Positions 15,445-23,203 of a stretch of 64,000 nt of DNA are shown here, piece by piece. This stretch comes from Oryzihumus leptocrescens (GTDB taxonomy: Bacteria > Actinomycetota > Actinomycetes > Actinomycetales > Dermatophilaceae), in NCBI RefSeq assembly GCF_006716205.1, contig NZ_VFOQ01000002.1, positions 310,001 to 374,000 of the forward strand, in the 5' to 3' direction. The notes beneath the pieces were generated by a model. It was not told the origin of the DNA, made no database searches, and saw only the letters and a program-made list of their open reading frames with translations. Positions within the stretch are counted from its first letter, which is position 1. Every line of letters begins with the position of its first letter. A program made the position numbers and the translations under genes.

Positions 15445-17028
15445 ATGCTGCGCTTCTTCCTCGGCGCCTCAGTCCTCGTCATCGGCGCGCTCGTCACCCT
15501 CGCCGCCGTCCTGGGCGGTCCCGGCTGGTGGGCACTGCTCGCCGTGGTCGCCCTCCTGCTGGTCCTGGGGATCTGGGACGTGCTCCAGCGGCGGCACTCG
15601 ATCCTGCGCAACTACCCCGTCCTGGGGCACATGCGCTTCCTGCTCGAGGGGATCCGTCCCGAGCTGCAGCAGTACTTCATCGAGCGCAACTTCGACGGCC
15701 GGCCCTACGACCGGGACACGCGCTCGATCATCTACGAGCGGGCCAAGGGCATCCATGGCGAGCAGGCGTTCGGCACCGAGCGCGACGTCAACGCCATCGG
15801 CTACGAGTACCTCGTGCACTCCAGCCGGCCTCTGGACACCCCGGAGCACCCGCACCGGGTCCGGATCGGCGGACCGGACTGCACGCAGCCCTACGACATG
15901 TCGCTGCTCAACGTCTCGGCGATGAGCTTCGGGGCGTTGAGCGCCAACGCGATCCTGGCGCTCAACGCCGGCGCGGCCAAGGGAGGCTTCGCGCACGACA
16001 CCGGCGAGGGCGGGCTGACGAAGTACCACCTCGAGCACGGCGGCGACCTGGTCTGGGAGATCGGCAGCGGCTACTTCGGGGCCCGGACCAAGGGCGGCGA
16101 CTTCGACCCGGACATGTTCCGCGACAAGGCCGCCCACGACCACGTCAAGATGGTCTCGCTCAAGCTGAGCCAGGGGGCCAAGCCCGGCATCGGCGGCGTG
16201 CTGCCGGCGGCCAAGGTCAGCAAGGAGATCGCCGAGGCCCGCAACGTGCCCCAGGGCGAGAAGTGCGTGTCACCGGCATACCACCGGGTCTTCTCCACCC
16301 CGCGCGAGCTGGTCCACTTCATCGCCCGGATGCGCGAGCTGGCCGGCGGCAAGCCGGCCGGGTTCAAGCTGTGCGTCGGCTCCCGCACCGACGTGCTCGC
16401 CATCTGCAAGGCGATGGTCGCCGAGGGGATCACCCCGGACTTCATCATCGTCGACGGGGCCGAGGGCGGCACCGGCGCGGCGCCGCTGGAGTACGAGGAC
16501 CACGTCGGCAGCCCGCTGACCGAGGGGCTGCTCACCGTGCACAACGCCCTCGTGGGGGCCGGGCTGCGCGACCGGGTCCGGGTCGGCGCGAGCGGCAAGG
16601 TCTCCACCGGGGTCGACATCGTCAAGCGGCTCATCCAGGGCGCCGACTACACCAACGCGGCCCGGGCGATGATGATGGCGACCGGCTGCATCCAGGCCCA
16701 GCGCTGCCACACCAACACCTGCCCGGTCGGCGTCACCACCCAGGACCCGCGCCGGATGCGGGCCCTCGACGTCGGGGACAAGACCCAGCGGGTGCACCGG
16801 TTCCACGAGGCCACGGTCGCGGAGGCAACCCAGGTCATCGCGTCCATGGGGCTGCACGGCCCGCACGAGCTGCGCCCGCACATGCTGCGGCGACGTATCG
16901 ACCACACCACGACCGTCGGCTACGACCAGCTGTTTGACCACCTGCGTCCCGGGCAACTTCTTGAGCAGCCGCCGCAGTCGTGGCTGGCGGACTGGGAGCG
17001 GGCCGACCCCGACCGCTTCCAGCCCTGA
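15445..17028 (+). CDS. FMN-binding glutamate synthase family protein
   Basis: A 527-residue protein with two N-terminal membrane helices (about residues 1-45) and a glutamate-synthase FMN domain. The barrel motifs are visible (MSFGALSANAILALNAGAA; VDGAEGGTGAAP), as is the Fe-S cysteine pattern C-x5-C-x4-C in GCIQAQRCHTNTCPVGVTTQ. No amidotransferase or NADPH domain is present, so it is not a complete GOGAT; such stand-alone proteins are known across bacteria but their donors and substrates are unsettled. The ATG at 15445 has AGGCAGG upstream; an ATG 18 bases earlier is an alternative. Confidence 0.85.
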   Translation: MLRFFLGASVLVIGALVTLAAVLGGPGWWALLAVVALLLVLGIWDVLQRRHSILRNYPVLGHMRFLLEGIRPELQQYFIERNFDGRPYDRDTRSIIYERAKGIHGEQAFGTERDVNAIGYEYLVHSSRPLDTPEHPHRVRIGGPDCTQPYDMSLLNVSAMSFGALSANAILALNAGAAKGGFAHDTGEGGLTKYHLEHGGDLVWEIGSGYFGARTKGGDFDPDMFRDKAAHDHVKMVSLKLSQGAKPGIGGVLPAAKVSKEIAEARNVPQGEKCVSPAYHRVFSTPRELVHFIARMRELAGGKPAGFKLCVGSRTDVLAICKAMVAEGITPDFIIVDGAEGGTGAAPLEYEDHVGSPLTEGLLTVHNALVGAGLRDRVRVGASGKVSTGVDIVKRLIQGADYTNAARAMMMATGCIQAQRCHTNTCPVGVTTQDPRRMRALDVGDKTQRVHRFHEATVAEATQVIASMGLHGPHELRPHMLRRRIDHTTTVGYDQLFDHLRPGQLLEQPPQSWLADWERADPDRFQP

Positions 17029-17104
17029 GCCGCCCGGCGACCCCGCGGGCTCACCCGCGCCCGACCCGCACGTCCTGCACTCCCGCACGACCGAAGGAGA
17101 CGAC

Positions 17105-18835
17105 ATGACCACCGTTGCCGAGCTGCTGGTCCAGGCCCTCGCCGACCACGGCGTGAAGACCATCTGGGGCGTGGTCGGGGACGCCCTCAACCCCGTCACC
17201 GACGCGATCCGCCGCGAGGAGCGGTTGGAGTGGGTCGGGGTGCGCCACGAGGAGGTGGGCGCGTTCGCCGCCGCGGCGCAGGCCCAGCTCACCGGCCGGC
17301 TCGGGGTGTGCATGGGCACGGTCGGCCCGGGCTCGGTCCACCTGCTCAACGGCCTGTATGACGCGAAGAAGTCCCACGCGCCGGTCCTGGCGATCTGTGG
17401 CCAGGTGCCGCTGGCCGAGCTGGGCAGCGACTTCTTCCAGGAGGTCGACAACGACGCGCTGTTCAGCGACGTGGCCGAGTTCAGCCGCACCGTGACCAGC
17501 GTCGAGCAGATCCCCGCGATGGTGGAGCAGGCGGTCAACGCGGCGCTGACCCGACAGGGCGTGGCGGTGCTGACCCTGCCCGGTGACGTCGGTGGGCTGG
17601 AGCTGCCCAAGCACACGCCGGTGCCGAGGTTCGTCGACGAGCACCCCGAGACCGTGCCGGCGCCGGAGGCCCTCGACCGGGCGGTCGAGCTGCTCGACGG
17701 GGCCGGCGCCGTGACGATGCTCGTCGGCCAGGGGGCCCGCGGTGCACGCGAGGAGGTGCTGGCCCTCGCGGAGAGGCTGGGCGCGCCCATGGTGCTGACA
17801 CTCAAGGCCAAGGAGGGTCTGGAGCACGAGAACCCTTACGAGGTGGGCCAGTCCGGGCTCATCGGCAACCCGGCCGCCCAGCAGGCCCTCGAGGGCGGTG
17901 ACGTCCTGCTCATGGTCGGCACCGACTTCCCCTACCGCGAGTTCTACCCGCAGGGGAAGACGGTCATCCAGCTCGAGGTGCGCCCCGAGCACATCGGGCG
18001 CCGGATCCCGGTCGACCTCCCGCTCGTCGGGCACGCCGCGCCGACGTTGCGGGCGCTGACCCAGCGGGTGGCCGCGAAGCCGGACCGCAGCCACCTCGAC
18101 GCCGCCCGCAAGACCTTCACCGAGTGGCAGGAGCGGCAGGCGCGGTTGGCCGACCCGGCATACGACCGCACCCCCAAGGGGCTCCTGCGGCGCAAGCTGG
18201 ACAACCCCGAGGAGCGCATCCGGCCGGAGGTGCTGGCCGCGGCGATCGACCGGCACGCCGCCGACGACGCCATCTTCACGTCCGACACCGGCATGGCGAC
18301 GGTGTGGCTGAGCCGGTTCGTGCAGATGCGCGGGTCGCGCCGGCTGCTCGGCTCCTTCAACCTCGGCTCGATGGCCAACGCGATGCCCCAGGCGCTGGGT
18401 GCCGCGGCCCTGGACCGGGACCGTCAGGTCGTGGCGTTCTGTGGGGACGGCGGCCTGTCCATGCTCATGGGCGACCTCATCACCGCGGTGTCGCACGGGC
18501 TGCCGGTGAAGCTGGTCGTCTTCGACAACGGCCGCCTCGGCATGGTCAAGCTCGAGCAGGAGCAGGGCGGCCTGCCGGAGTTCGGCACCGTCCTGGACAA
18601 CCCCGACTTCGCCGCGGTCGCCCGGGCCGTGGGGCTGACCGGGGTGCGCGTCACCGAGGCCGACCAGGTCGACGAGGCGGTGCGGGTCGCCCTCGCCACG
18701 CCTGGCCCGGTCCTGCTGGACGTGTTGACCAACCCCGACGAGATCGCGGTGCCGCCCAAGCCGAAGCTGAGCCAGGGCTGGGGCTTCGCCGTCGCCAAGC
18801 TCAAGGAGACCCTGGTCAGCGCGGGCGACGAGTGA
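17105..18835 (+). CDS. poxB: Pyruvate oxidase / thiamine-diphosphate-dependent enzyme
   Basis: A 576-residue ThDP enzyme with the usual three domains (Pyr, central FAD/transhydrogenase-like, PP). The ThDP/Mg motif is GDG-x(n)-N in FCGDGGLSMLMGDLI...FDN (about residues 440-475), and the catalytic Glu lies in RHEEVGAFAAAAQA (about residue 50). Length and N-terminus (VAELLVQALADHGVKTIWGV) fit pyruvate:quinone oxidoreductase PoxB, which converts pyruvate to acetate and CO2 at the membrane; acetolactate synthase is less likely because no small subunit is nearby. GAAGGAGACGAC gives a strong ribosome site. It ends three bases from the convergent bPH2 gene. Confidence 0.87.
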   Translation: MTTVAELLVQALADHGVKTIWGVVGDALNPVTDAIRREERLEWVGVRHEEVGAFAAAAQAQLTGRLGVCMGTVGPGSVHLLNGLYDAKKSHAPVLAICGQVPLAELGSDFFQEVDNDALFSDVAEFSRTVTSVEQIPAMVEQAVNAALTRQGVAVLTLPGDVGGLELPKHTPVPRFVDEHPETVPAPEALDRAVELLDGAGAVTMLVGQGARGAREEVLALAERLGAPMVLTLKAKEGLEHENPYEVGQSGLIGNPAAQQALEGGDVLLMVGTDFPYREFYPQGKTVIQLEVRPEHIGRRIPVDLPLVGHAAPTLRALTQRVAAKPDRSHLDAARKTFTEWQERQARLADPAYDRTPKGLLRRKLDNPEERIRPEVLAAAIDRHAADDAIFTSDTGMATVWLSRFVQMRGSRRLLGSFNLGSMANAMPQALGAAALDRDRQVVAFCGDGGLSMLMGDLITAVSHGLPVKLVVFDNGRLGMVKLEQEQGGLPEFGTVLDNPDFAAVARAVGLTGVRVTEADQVDEAVRVALATPGPVLLDVLTNPDEIAVPPKPKLSQGWGFAVAKLKETLVSAGDE

Positions 18836-18838
18836 GGC

Positions 18839-19531
18839 TCAGTCGCCGGAGAGCAGGTTGATCGGCCCCGTGTCGTCGCCCGGGTCGGGGTGCCGGCGCG
18901 GGGCCGGGGCGTGCACGGGGATCCCGCGCGAGTAGTCGTCGCTGGCCCGGTGGACCGGGCGGTGCATCGGACGGTGCAGCGGCACGTCGGGGTCGGGCAC
19001 CTCGACCGTCTCGGTGGTCTCCTCCACGCCCGGGTCCGCGACGCCGAACAGCTCGGCGCAGATCGCCCGGTAGGTGCGGTCCGGGTGGGGCACGTAGCTC
19101 ACCCGGCGCAGCGCCTGGTCCTGGCCCGCGCTCTCCATGAGGAACTGGCCGTAGCCCATGACCCGCCCCACCAGCGAACGGCTGTAGGACATGTCGGTGA
19201 CCTTGGCCAGCGGCATCATCGCCACCTTGTTGGTGAACAGCCCGTAGGTCAGCAGCAGCCGCTTGTCGGTGGCGATGAACCAGTCATGGCGCCAGTTCGC
19301 CAGCCGCCACAGGGTCCGGCCGAGCACGGCAAACCACGCCCACCAGATGAGGTCGGCGAACAGCCCGGCCCCGCGCGGCAGCTCGGTGTCGAGCCAGGTC
19401 ACCACCACCAGGGCAGCGAGCACCGAGGCCACCGGCTCGGCCACCTTGGCCCAGTGCTGGTGCATCGCCACCACGATGCGTTCGCCGTCGAGCAGGTAGC
19501 GCTCCAGCCCGCGGCCGCCCGGTCGTGCCAC
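18839..19531 (-). CDS. Membrane protein with bacterial PH domain (bPH2/DUF304)
   Basis: A 230-residue protein: an N-terminal segment ending GERIVVAMHQHWAK, two membrane helices (about residues 33-70), then a bPH2 domain (IATDKRLLLTYGLFTNKVAMMPLAKVTDMSY) that is the DUF304 hallmark, and a disordered His/Pro/Asp-rich tail with repeated HRPMHRPVHR. The role of these proteins is unknown. It starts three bases after the stop of the small membrane protein upstream, so both are one transcript. Confidence 0.82.
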   Translation of the reverse strand: MARPGGRGLERYLLDGERIVVAMHQHWAKVAEPVASVLAALVVVTWLDTELPRGAGLFADLIWWAWFAVLGRTLWRLANWRHDWFIATDKRLLLTYGLFTNKVAMMPLAKVTDMSYSRSLVGRVMGYGQFLMESAGQDQALRRVSYVPHPDRTYRAICAELFGVADPGVEETTETVEVPDPDVPLHRPMHRPVHRASDDYSRGIPVHAPAPRRHPDPGDDTGPINLLSGD

Positions 19532-19534
19532 GGG

Positions 19535-19705
19535 CTACTTGTTGCCGAGCAGGGCGTCGAAGAAGTGGCCCAGGTTGACGAAGCCCTGCATGAGCAGCTC
19601 CCACACCTGGTGGACGATGTCGGCGGCCTGGGTCGGGGCGGTGATGATCGCGTAGACCGCGAACGCGCCGAGGACCCAGATCAGGACCTTCTTCGCGCGC
19701 ACCAT
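19535..19705 (-). CDS. Small membrane protein next to bPH2 gene
   Basis: A 56-residue protein with AAGGAGT ahead of its ATG at 19705. A basic start (MVRAKKVLIW) leads into one helix (about residues 6-22), followed by an amphipathic C-terminus ending in LLGNK. The family is not recognised by name. The close spacing (3 bases) to the bPH2 gene suggests the two work together at the membrane. Confidence 0.65.
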   Translation of the reverse strand: MVRAKKVLIWVLGAFAVYAIITAPTQAADIVHQVWELLMQGFVNLGHFFDALLGNK

Positions 19706-19837
19706 GGGGGACTCCTTGTTAGGCGGCAGTCGGGTAAAGCGCACCTATCGTGCCAAATCGGACGAATTGGCGCTCAGTGACGCGCCGTCGACTCCCTCCC
19801 GGTCTGCCGTGACGTGCGTCGCCCCGAGCGTCTCCCG

Positions 19838-20632
19838 TCAGTGCCCGGCGGGCGCCGGGACGGCGGCCTGGGCCTCGGTGGGCAGGGGCTGGCCCGGGCA
19901 CGTCGCCAGGATCCGGGCCATGGCGTCGTGCTCGGCCACGGTCACCCACAGCCCGTAGCGGGCCTTGACGGCCACCTGCCGGGCGACGTAGCTGCAGCGG
20001 AACGCCTTGCGCGGCACCATCCACGTGGCCGCGTCGCCGTCGCCCTTGGCGCTGTTGAGGTTGCCCTGGACCGCCATGAGGTTCAGCGGGTCGTTGCCCA
20101 GCTGGGCCCGCTTCGTCGCGCTCCACGTCCCGGCGCCGGTCTGCCAGGCGTTGGACAGGGCCACGACGTGGTCGATCTGGACCAGGGTGCTGGTGCCGTT
20201 GCCGCGGCGGAAGGCGATGGTCGCCCCGCCGTAGGGGTCGTGCAGCGTCCCGGTGAGCACGATGCAGCCACGGGTGCGGGGCTTGACCGTCTCGCCGGTG
20301 AGGTCCCGGCGCAGGATGTCGTTGCGGGTGTCGCAGCCGTTGTGCCCGCCGGGGACGTCGACCGCGTCGCTCCACGCCTGCCCGAACTGCTCGCGGGTGT
20401 AGCCGGTCTTGGGTGCGCGGCCTTTGACCTTCAGCGTCCGCAGGGCCGCGACCGCGCTGCCCGAGCCGACCCGTGGGGCGCCGGCGCCCGGCCCCGCCGT
20501 GGACGAGGCTGCCGCCGTCGGGGCGCCCGGGTCCGGGAGGGCACGGGCGTCGGGGACGCACCCGGCGAGGCTGAGCGCGATACCGGTGGTGGCGAGCAGG
20601 GACGCGGGCAGGCGGAAGCGACGCGAGCGCAA
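19838..20632 (-). CDS. Exported HNH endonuclease lipoprotein (DUF1524/GmrSD-C type)
   Basis: A 264-residue protein. A TTG start is the best available, giving a signal peptide with lipobox LAGC (about residue 24), so the mature protein is probably a lipid-anchored surface protein. An Ala/Pro/Ser-rich linker precedes an HNH domain with IDHVVALSNAWQTGA and, later, DPLNLMAVQGNLNSAKGD, the DUF1524 pattern seen in secreted actinobacterial nucleases. It likely digests extracellular DNA for nutrients or in competition. It lies 36 bases after upp, perhaps sharing that gene's transcript to salvage bases. Confidence 0.8.
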   Translation of the reverse strand: MRSRRFRLPASLLATTGIALSLAGCVPDARALPDPGAPTAAASSTAGPGAGAPRVGSGSAVAALRTLKVKGRAPKTGYTREQFGQAWSDAVDVPGGHNGCDTRNDILRRDLTGETVKPRTRGCIVLTGTLHDPYGGATIAFRRGNGTSTLVQIDHVVALSNAWQTGAGTWSATKRAQLGNDPLNLMAVQGNLNSAKGDGDAATWMVPRKAFRCSYVARQVAVKARYGLWVTVAEHDAMARILATCPGQPLPTEAQAAVPAPAGH

Positions 20633-20667
20633 CAGGATCGGACCTTCGGGGGGGGGTGAGGGCCGGC

Positions 20668-21306
20668 TCAGACGACGCCGTAGAGGCGGTCGCCGGCGTC
20701 GCCGAGGCCGGGGACGATGTAGCCGTGCTCGTTGAGCCGCTCGTCCATGGCGCCGGTGACGATGGTGACCGGCACCTTGAGGTCCGCGATCTGCTCCTCG
20801 AGCCTGGCCGTGCCCTCCGGGGCGGCCAGCAGGGTGATCGCGGTGATGTCGTCGGCGCCGAGGTCCACGAGGTAGCGGATCGCCGCGGCGAGCGTGCCGC
20901 CGGTGGCCAGCATCGGGTCCAGGACGTAGCACTGGCGGCCGGAGAGGTCATCGGGGAGGCGGTTGGCGTAGGTCGTCGCCTCGAGCGTCTCCTCGTTGCG
21001 GACCATGCCGAGGAAGCCCACCTCGGCGGTCGGGAGCAGGCGGACCATGCCGTCGAGCATGCCCAGCCCGGCGCGCAGGATCGGCACGACCAGCGGCTTG
21101 GGGGAGGCCAGCTTGATGCCGCGGGTGGGCGCGACCGGGGTCACGATGTCGACCGGCTCGACGCGCACGTCGCGGGTGGCCTCGTAGGCCAGCAGCGTCA
21201 CGAGCTCGTCCGCGAGCCGACGGAAGGTCGGGCTGTCGGTGTCCTTGTCGCGCAGGGCCGTGAGCTTGTGGGCGATGAGCGGGTGGTCGGCAACGTGGAC
21301 GCGCAT
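20668..21306 (-). CDS. upp: Uracil phosphoribosyltransferase
   Basis: A 212-residue enzyme that makes UMP from uracil and PRPP in pyrimidine salvage. The PRPP-binding motif [17 protein letters not shown] and the uracil-site region near the C-terminus ([16 protein letters not shown]) are both typical, and the length is standard. Start at the ATG at 21306, six bases after a -10-like TAAGTT with no ribosome site. It is divergent from tadA with only 16 bases between starts. Confidence 0.97.
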   Translation of the reverse strand: MRVHVADHPLIAHKLTALRDKDTDSPTFRRLADELVTLLAYEATRDVRVEPVDIVTPVAPTRGIKLASPKPLVVPILRAGLGMLDGMVRLLPTAEVGFLGMVRNEETLEATTYANRLPDDLSGRQCYVLDPMLATGGTLAAAIRYLVDLGADDITAITLLAAPEGTARLEEQIADLKVPVTIVTGAMDERLNEHGYIVPGLGDAGDRLYGVV

Positions 21307-21325
21307 GGGCGAAACTTACCGTGTG
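21307..21325. promoter_or_regulatory. Overlapping leaderless starts of upp and tadA
   Basis: On the minus strand TAAGTT (21313-21318) is six bases before the upp ATG. On the plus strand GAAACT (21311-21316) is six bases before a GTG at 21323 in frame with tadA. The two -10 elements overlap, so the genes likely compete for polymerase. Confidence 0.5.
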
Positions 21326-21805
21326 AGTCTCCGAGGCGGTCCAGTGCACGACCCCGCGTATGCCGCGTGGATGGGGGAGGCGCTCGCGGTCGCCACGGGG
21401 GCGCTGGCCTCCGGTGACGTGCCCGTGGGTGCCGTCGTCGTCTCGCCCACCGGTGAGGTGATCGGCCGGGGGTGCAACCTGCGCGAGGCCCAGGGCGACC
21501 CGACCGCCCACGCCGAGGTGGTCGCCATGCGGGAGGCCGCGGCCAAGCTCGGCACCTGGCGGCTGGAGGACTGCACGCTGGTCGTCACGCTGGAGCCGTG
21601 CCCGATGTGTGCGGGGGCGCTGATGCTGGCGCGGGTGGCCCGGCTCGTGCTCGGCGCGTGGGACCCCAAGGCGGGGGCGTGCGGGTCGGTGTGGGACCTG
21701 GTCCGCGACCGCAGGGCCACCCACCGCGTCGAGGTCATCGGCGGGGTGCGGGAGGCCGAGTGCTCGCAGCTGCTGCTCGATTTCTTTGCCGGGCACCGTC
21801 TCTAG
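21323..21805 (+). CDS. tadA: tRNA-specific adenosine deaminase TadA
   Basis: A 160-residue cytidine-deaminase-fold enzyme that converts the wobble adenosine of tRNA-Arg(ACG) to inosine. The zinc site is complete: H63-A-E65 in TAHAEVVAM and PCPMC with Cys93 and Cys96. I chose the GTG at 21323 because a -10-like hexamer lies six bases before it; a GTG at 21344 with GAGGCGG upstream would give 153 residues and is a real alternative. The gene is followed at once by tRNA-Ser, a common actinobacterial order. Confidence 0.93.
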   Translation: MSLRGGPVHDPAYAAWMGEALAVATGALASGDVPVGAVVVSPTGEVIGRGCNLREAQGDPTAHAEVVAMREAAAKLGTWRLEDCTLVVTLEPCPMCAGALMLARVARLVLGAWDPKAGACGSVWDLVRDRRATHRVEVIGGVREAECSQLLLDFFAGHRL

Positions 21806-21818
21806 TAGCCTTCCGCGC

Positions 21819-21908
21819 GGTGGCGTGTCCGAGCGGCCTAAGGAGAACGCCTCGAAAGCGTTTGTGGGCGGAAGTCCACCGAGGGTTCAAATCCCTCCGC
21901 CACCGCCA
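21819..21908 (+). tRNA. tRNA-Ser (anticodon CGA)
   Basis: A 90-base class II tRNA. The acceptor GGTGGCG pairs with CGCCACC, followed by G and an encoded CCA. The anticodon loop is CTCGAAA (anticodon CGA, reads UCG), flanked by AACGC/GCGTT. The long variable arm and the T-loop GGTTCAAAT are as expected for serine. Confidence 0.96.
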
Positions 21909-21948
21909 AACGACGAGGACCCCGACGCAGTCGGGGTCCTCGTCGTTT
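21908..21948 (+). terminator. Terminator of tRNA-Ser(CGA)
   Basis: An 18-base perfect inverted repeat (21908-21925 and 21931-21948, core ACGACGAGGACCCCGA) with a five-base loop and a short TTTA end, starting right at the CCA of the tRNA. Confidence 0.85.
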
Positions 21949-22028
21949 ATGGGAGACGCGGGATTTGGGAGGAGGAGCGGAGCGACGACGGCTCCCTCCG
22001 CCCTGCCCCGCGGCATAGGGCTCCGGGT

Positions 22029-22064
22029 GAAGGGTTGACCACGTCAGGGTGTGGTCAACCCTTC
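22029..22064. terminator. Hairpin GAAGGGTTGACCAC
   Basis: Perfect 14-base arms (22029-22042 and 22051-22064) with an eight-base loop, between the tRNA terminator and the lipoprotein gene. A close relative is at 24513-24548. Confidence 0.6.
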
Positions 22065-22174
22065 GCGCTGGACCGACGCAGGACCACCGGGTCGAATCCG
22101 GCCGAGGTCCGGGCCGTCCGGGTATCGCGGTGCGACGATGACAGCTCGACCGCCGGTCCGAAGGGGGTGGTGCG

Positions 22175-22558
22175 TTGTCGCGCGTCCAGGCCGTTGCGTT
22201 GCTGTCAGGGTGGCTGCTGCTCGCCGCGTGCTCCGCAGGCTCGGACGAGAGCTGTGCCCTTCCGCGGCCGGTCCTCTCCTCCAGCCACGCCGCTCCCGGT
22301 GAGCAGGTCACGGTCACCATCAACCTCTCCGTCGCCTGTCTCGACACCAACCACCCCGGGCCTTCCGTGCCACCGCGGACGTGGCGCGGCGTCACGATCG
22401 ACCTGGTGGAGGGCGGGAGGCAGACCCGGCTGGCCACGGTCGACAGCGACCCGCGCGGGAAGGTGTCGGCCGTGGTCACCGTGCCGACCGACGCTGCGCC
22501 GGGTCGAGCCGCCATCCGCGTGGACTTCGCCGAGGAGGCCGCCCTGACCATCGACTGA
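22175..22558 (+). CDS. Small lipoprotein, unknown function
   Basis: A 127-residue protein with a TTG start behind AAGGGGG. The signal peptide ends in the lipobox LAAC (Cys at about residue 19), so it should be lipid-anchored outside the membrane. The rest looks like an immunoglobulin-like beta sandwich (SSSHAAPGEQVTVTINLS near the start is typical of such folds). I know no named family. It is followed 122 bases later by the GyrI-like gene. Confidence 0.65.
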   Translation: MSRVQAVALLSGWLLLAACSAGSDESCALPRPVLSSSHAAPGEQVTVTINLSVACLDTNHPGPSVPPRTWRGVTIDLVEGGRQTRLATVDSDPRGKVSAVVTVPTDAAPGRAAIRVDFAEEAALTID

Positions 22559-22680
22559 GCGCTCCAGCCCCGGCTCACCTGCGTGATGCTGCTGTGCACG
22601 GGGCCCCGCCGTGTGGCAGCCGCTCGCGCGGGGGACCTTCGGGGGTGGCGGCTGCCCGCCGAGACCGGTTGGGTGGGCGC

Positions 22681-23154
22681 ATGGGGTACGAGATCGACCT
22701 GGTGCATCTGCCCGCCCAGCCGGCCGCCGTGGTCCGGGCGCGCGTCGGGCACGACGGGATCGGGGACTTCCTCGGCCAGGCCTTCGGCGAGGTGATGAGC
22801 AGCGTGGGCGAGCAGGGGCTGCGCCCGACCGGGCCGCCGTTCGGCCGCTACCGGCCGACGGAGGACGGCGGCTGGGACGTCGAGGCCGGCTTCCCCGTCT
22901 CCGCCGAGCCCACGGAGACCGGCCGCGTGCAAGCGGCAACCCTGCCCGCCGGGTCGGCCGCCCACACGACCCACGTCGGGGACTACGGCAACCTCGGCGC
23001 GGCATACCGGGCCGTCGCGGACTGGATCGTCGCCAAGGGCATGGCACCCAGCGGCGACCCGTGGGAGTGCTACCTCGACGAGCCGGGCGTGACCAACCCG
23101 CGCACCGAGGTCTACTTCCCCTGCGTCCCGCGCGCACTCGCGCCGCAGGACTGA
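22681..23154 (+). CDS. GyrI-like small-molecule-binding domain protein
   Basis: A 157-residue protein matching the stand-alone GyrI-like/effector-binding fold: an early VVRARVGHDGIGDFLGQAF segment and a late DPWECYLDEPGVTNPRTEVYFP segment, where the conserved Glu and Tyr of the ligand pocket sit. Such proteins bind hydrophobic or cationic compounds, and some hydrolyse cyclopropanoid toxins. No DNA-binding domain is attached. The substrate is unknown. A purine-rich stretch (CGAGACCGGTTGGG) is a weak ribosome site. Confidence 0.75.
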   Translation: MGYEIDLVHLPAQPAAVVRARVGHDGIGDFLGQAFGEVMSSVGEQGLRPTGPPFGRYRPTEDGGWDVEAGFPVSAEPTETGRVQAATLPAGSAAHTTHVGDYGNLGAAYRAVADWIVAKGMAPSGDPWECYLDEPGVTNPRTEVYFPCVPRALAPQD

Positions 23155-23188
23155 GCCCGTTCGGGCCGCGCCCGCCGGTGGCGCGGGC

Positions 23189-23203
23189 CACAATCGCGGC
23201 ATG
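23189..23203 (+). promoter_or_regulatory. Leaderless start of dinB2
   Basis: CACAAT (23189-23194) lies six bases before the ATG. I see no LexA box (TCGAAC-N4-GTTCGA) upstream, so SOS control is not evident. Confidence 0.4.
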
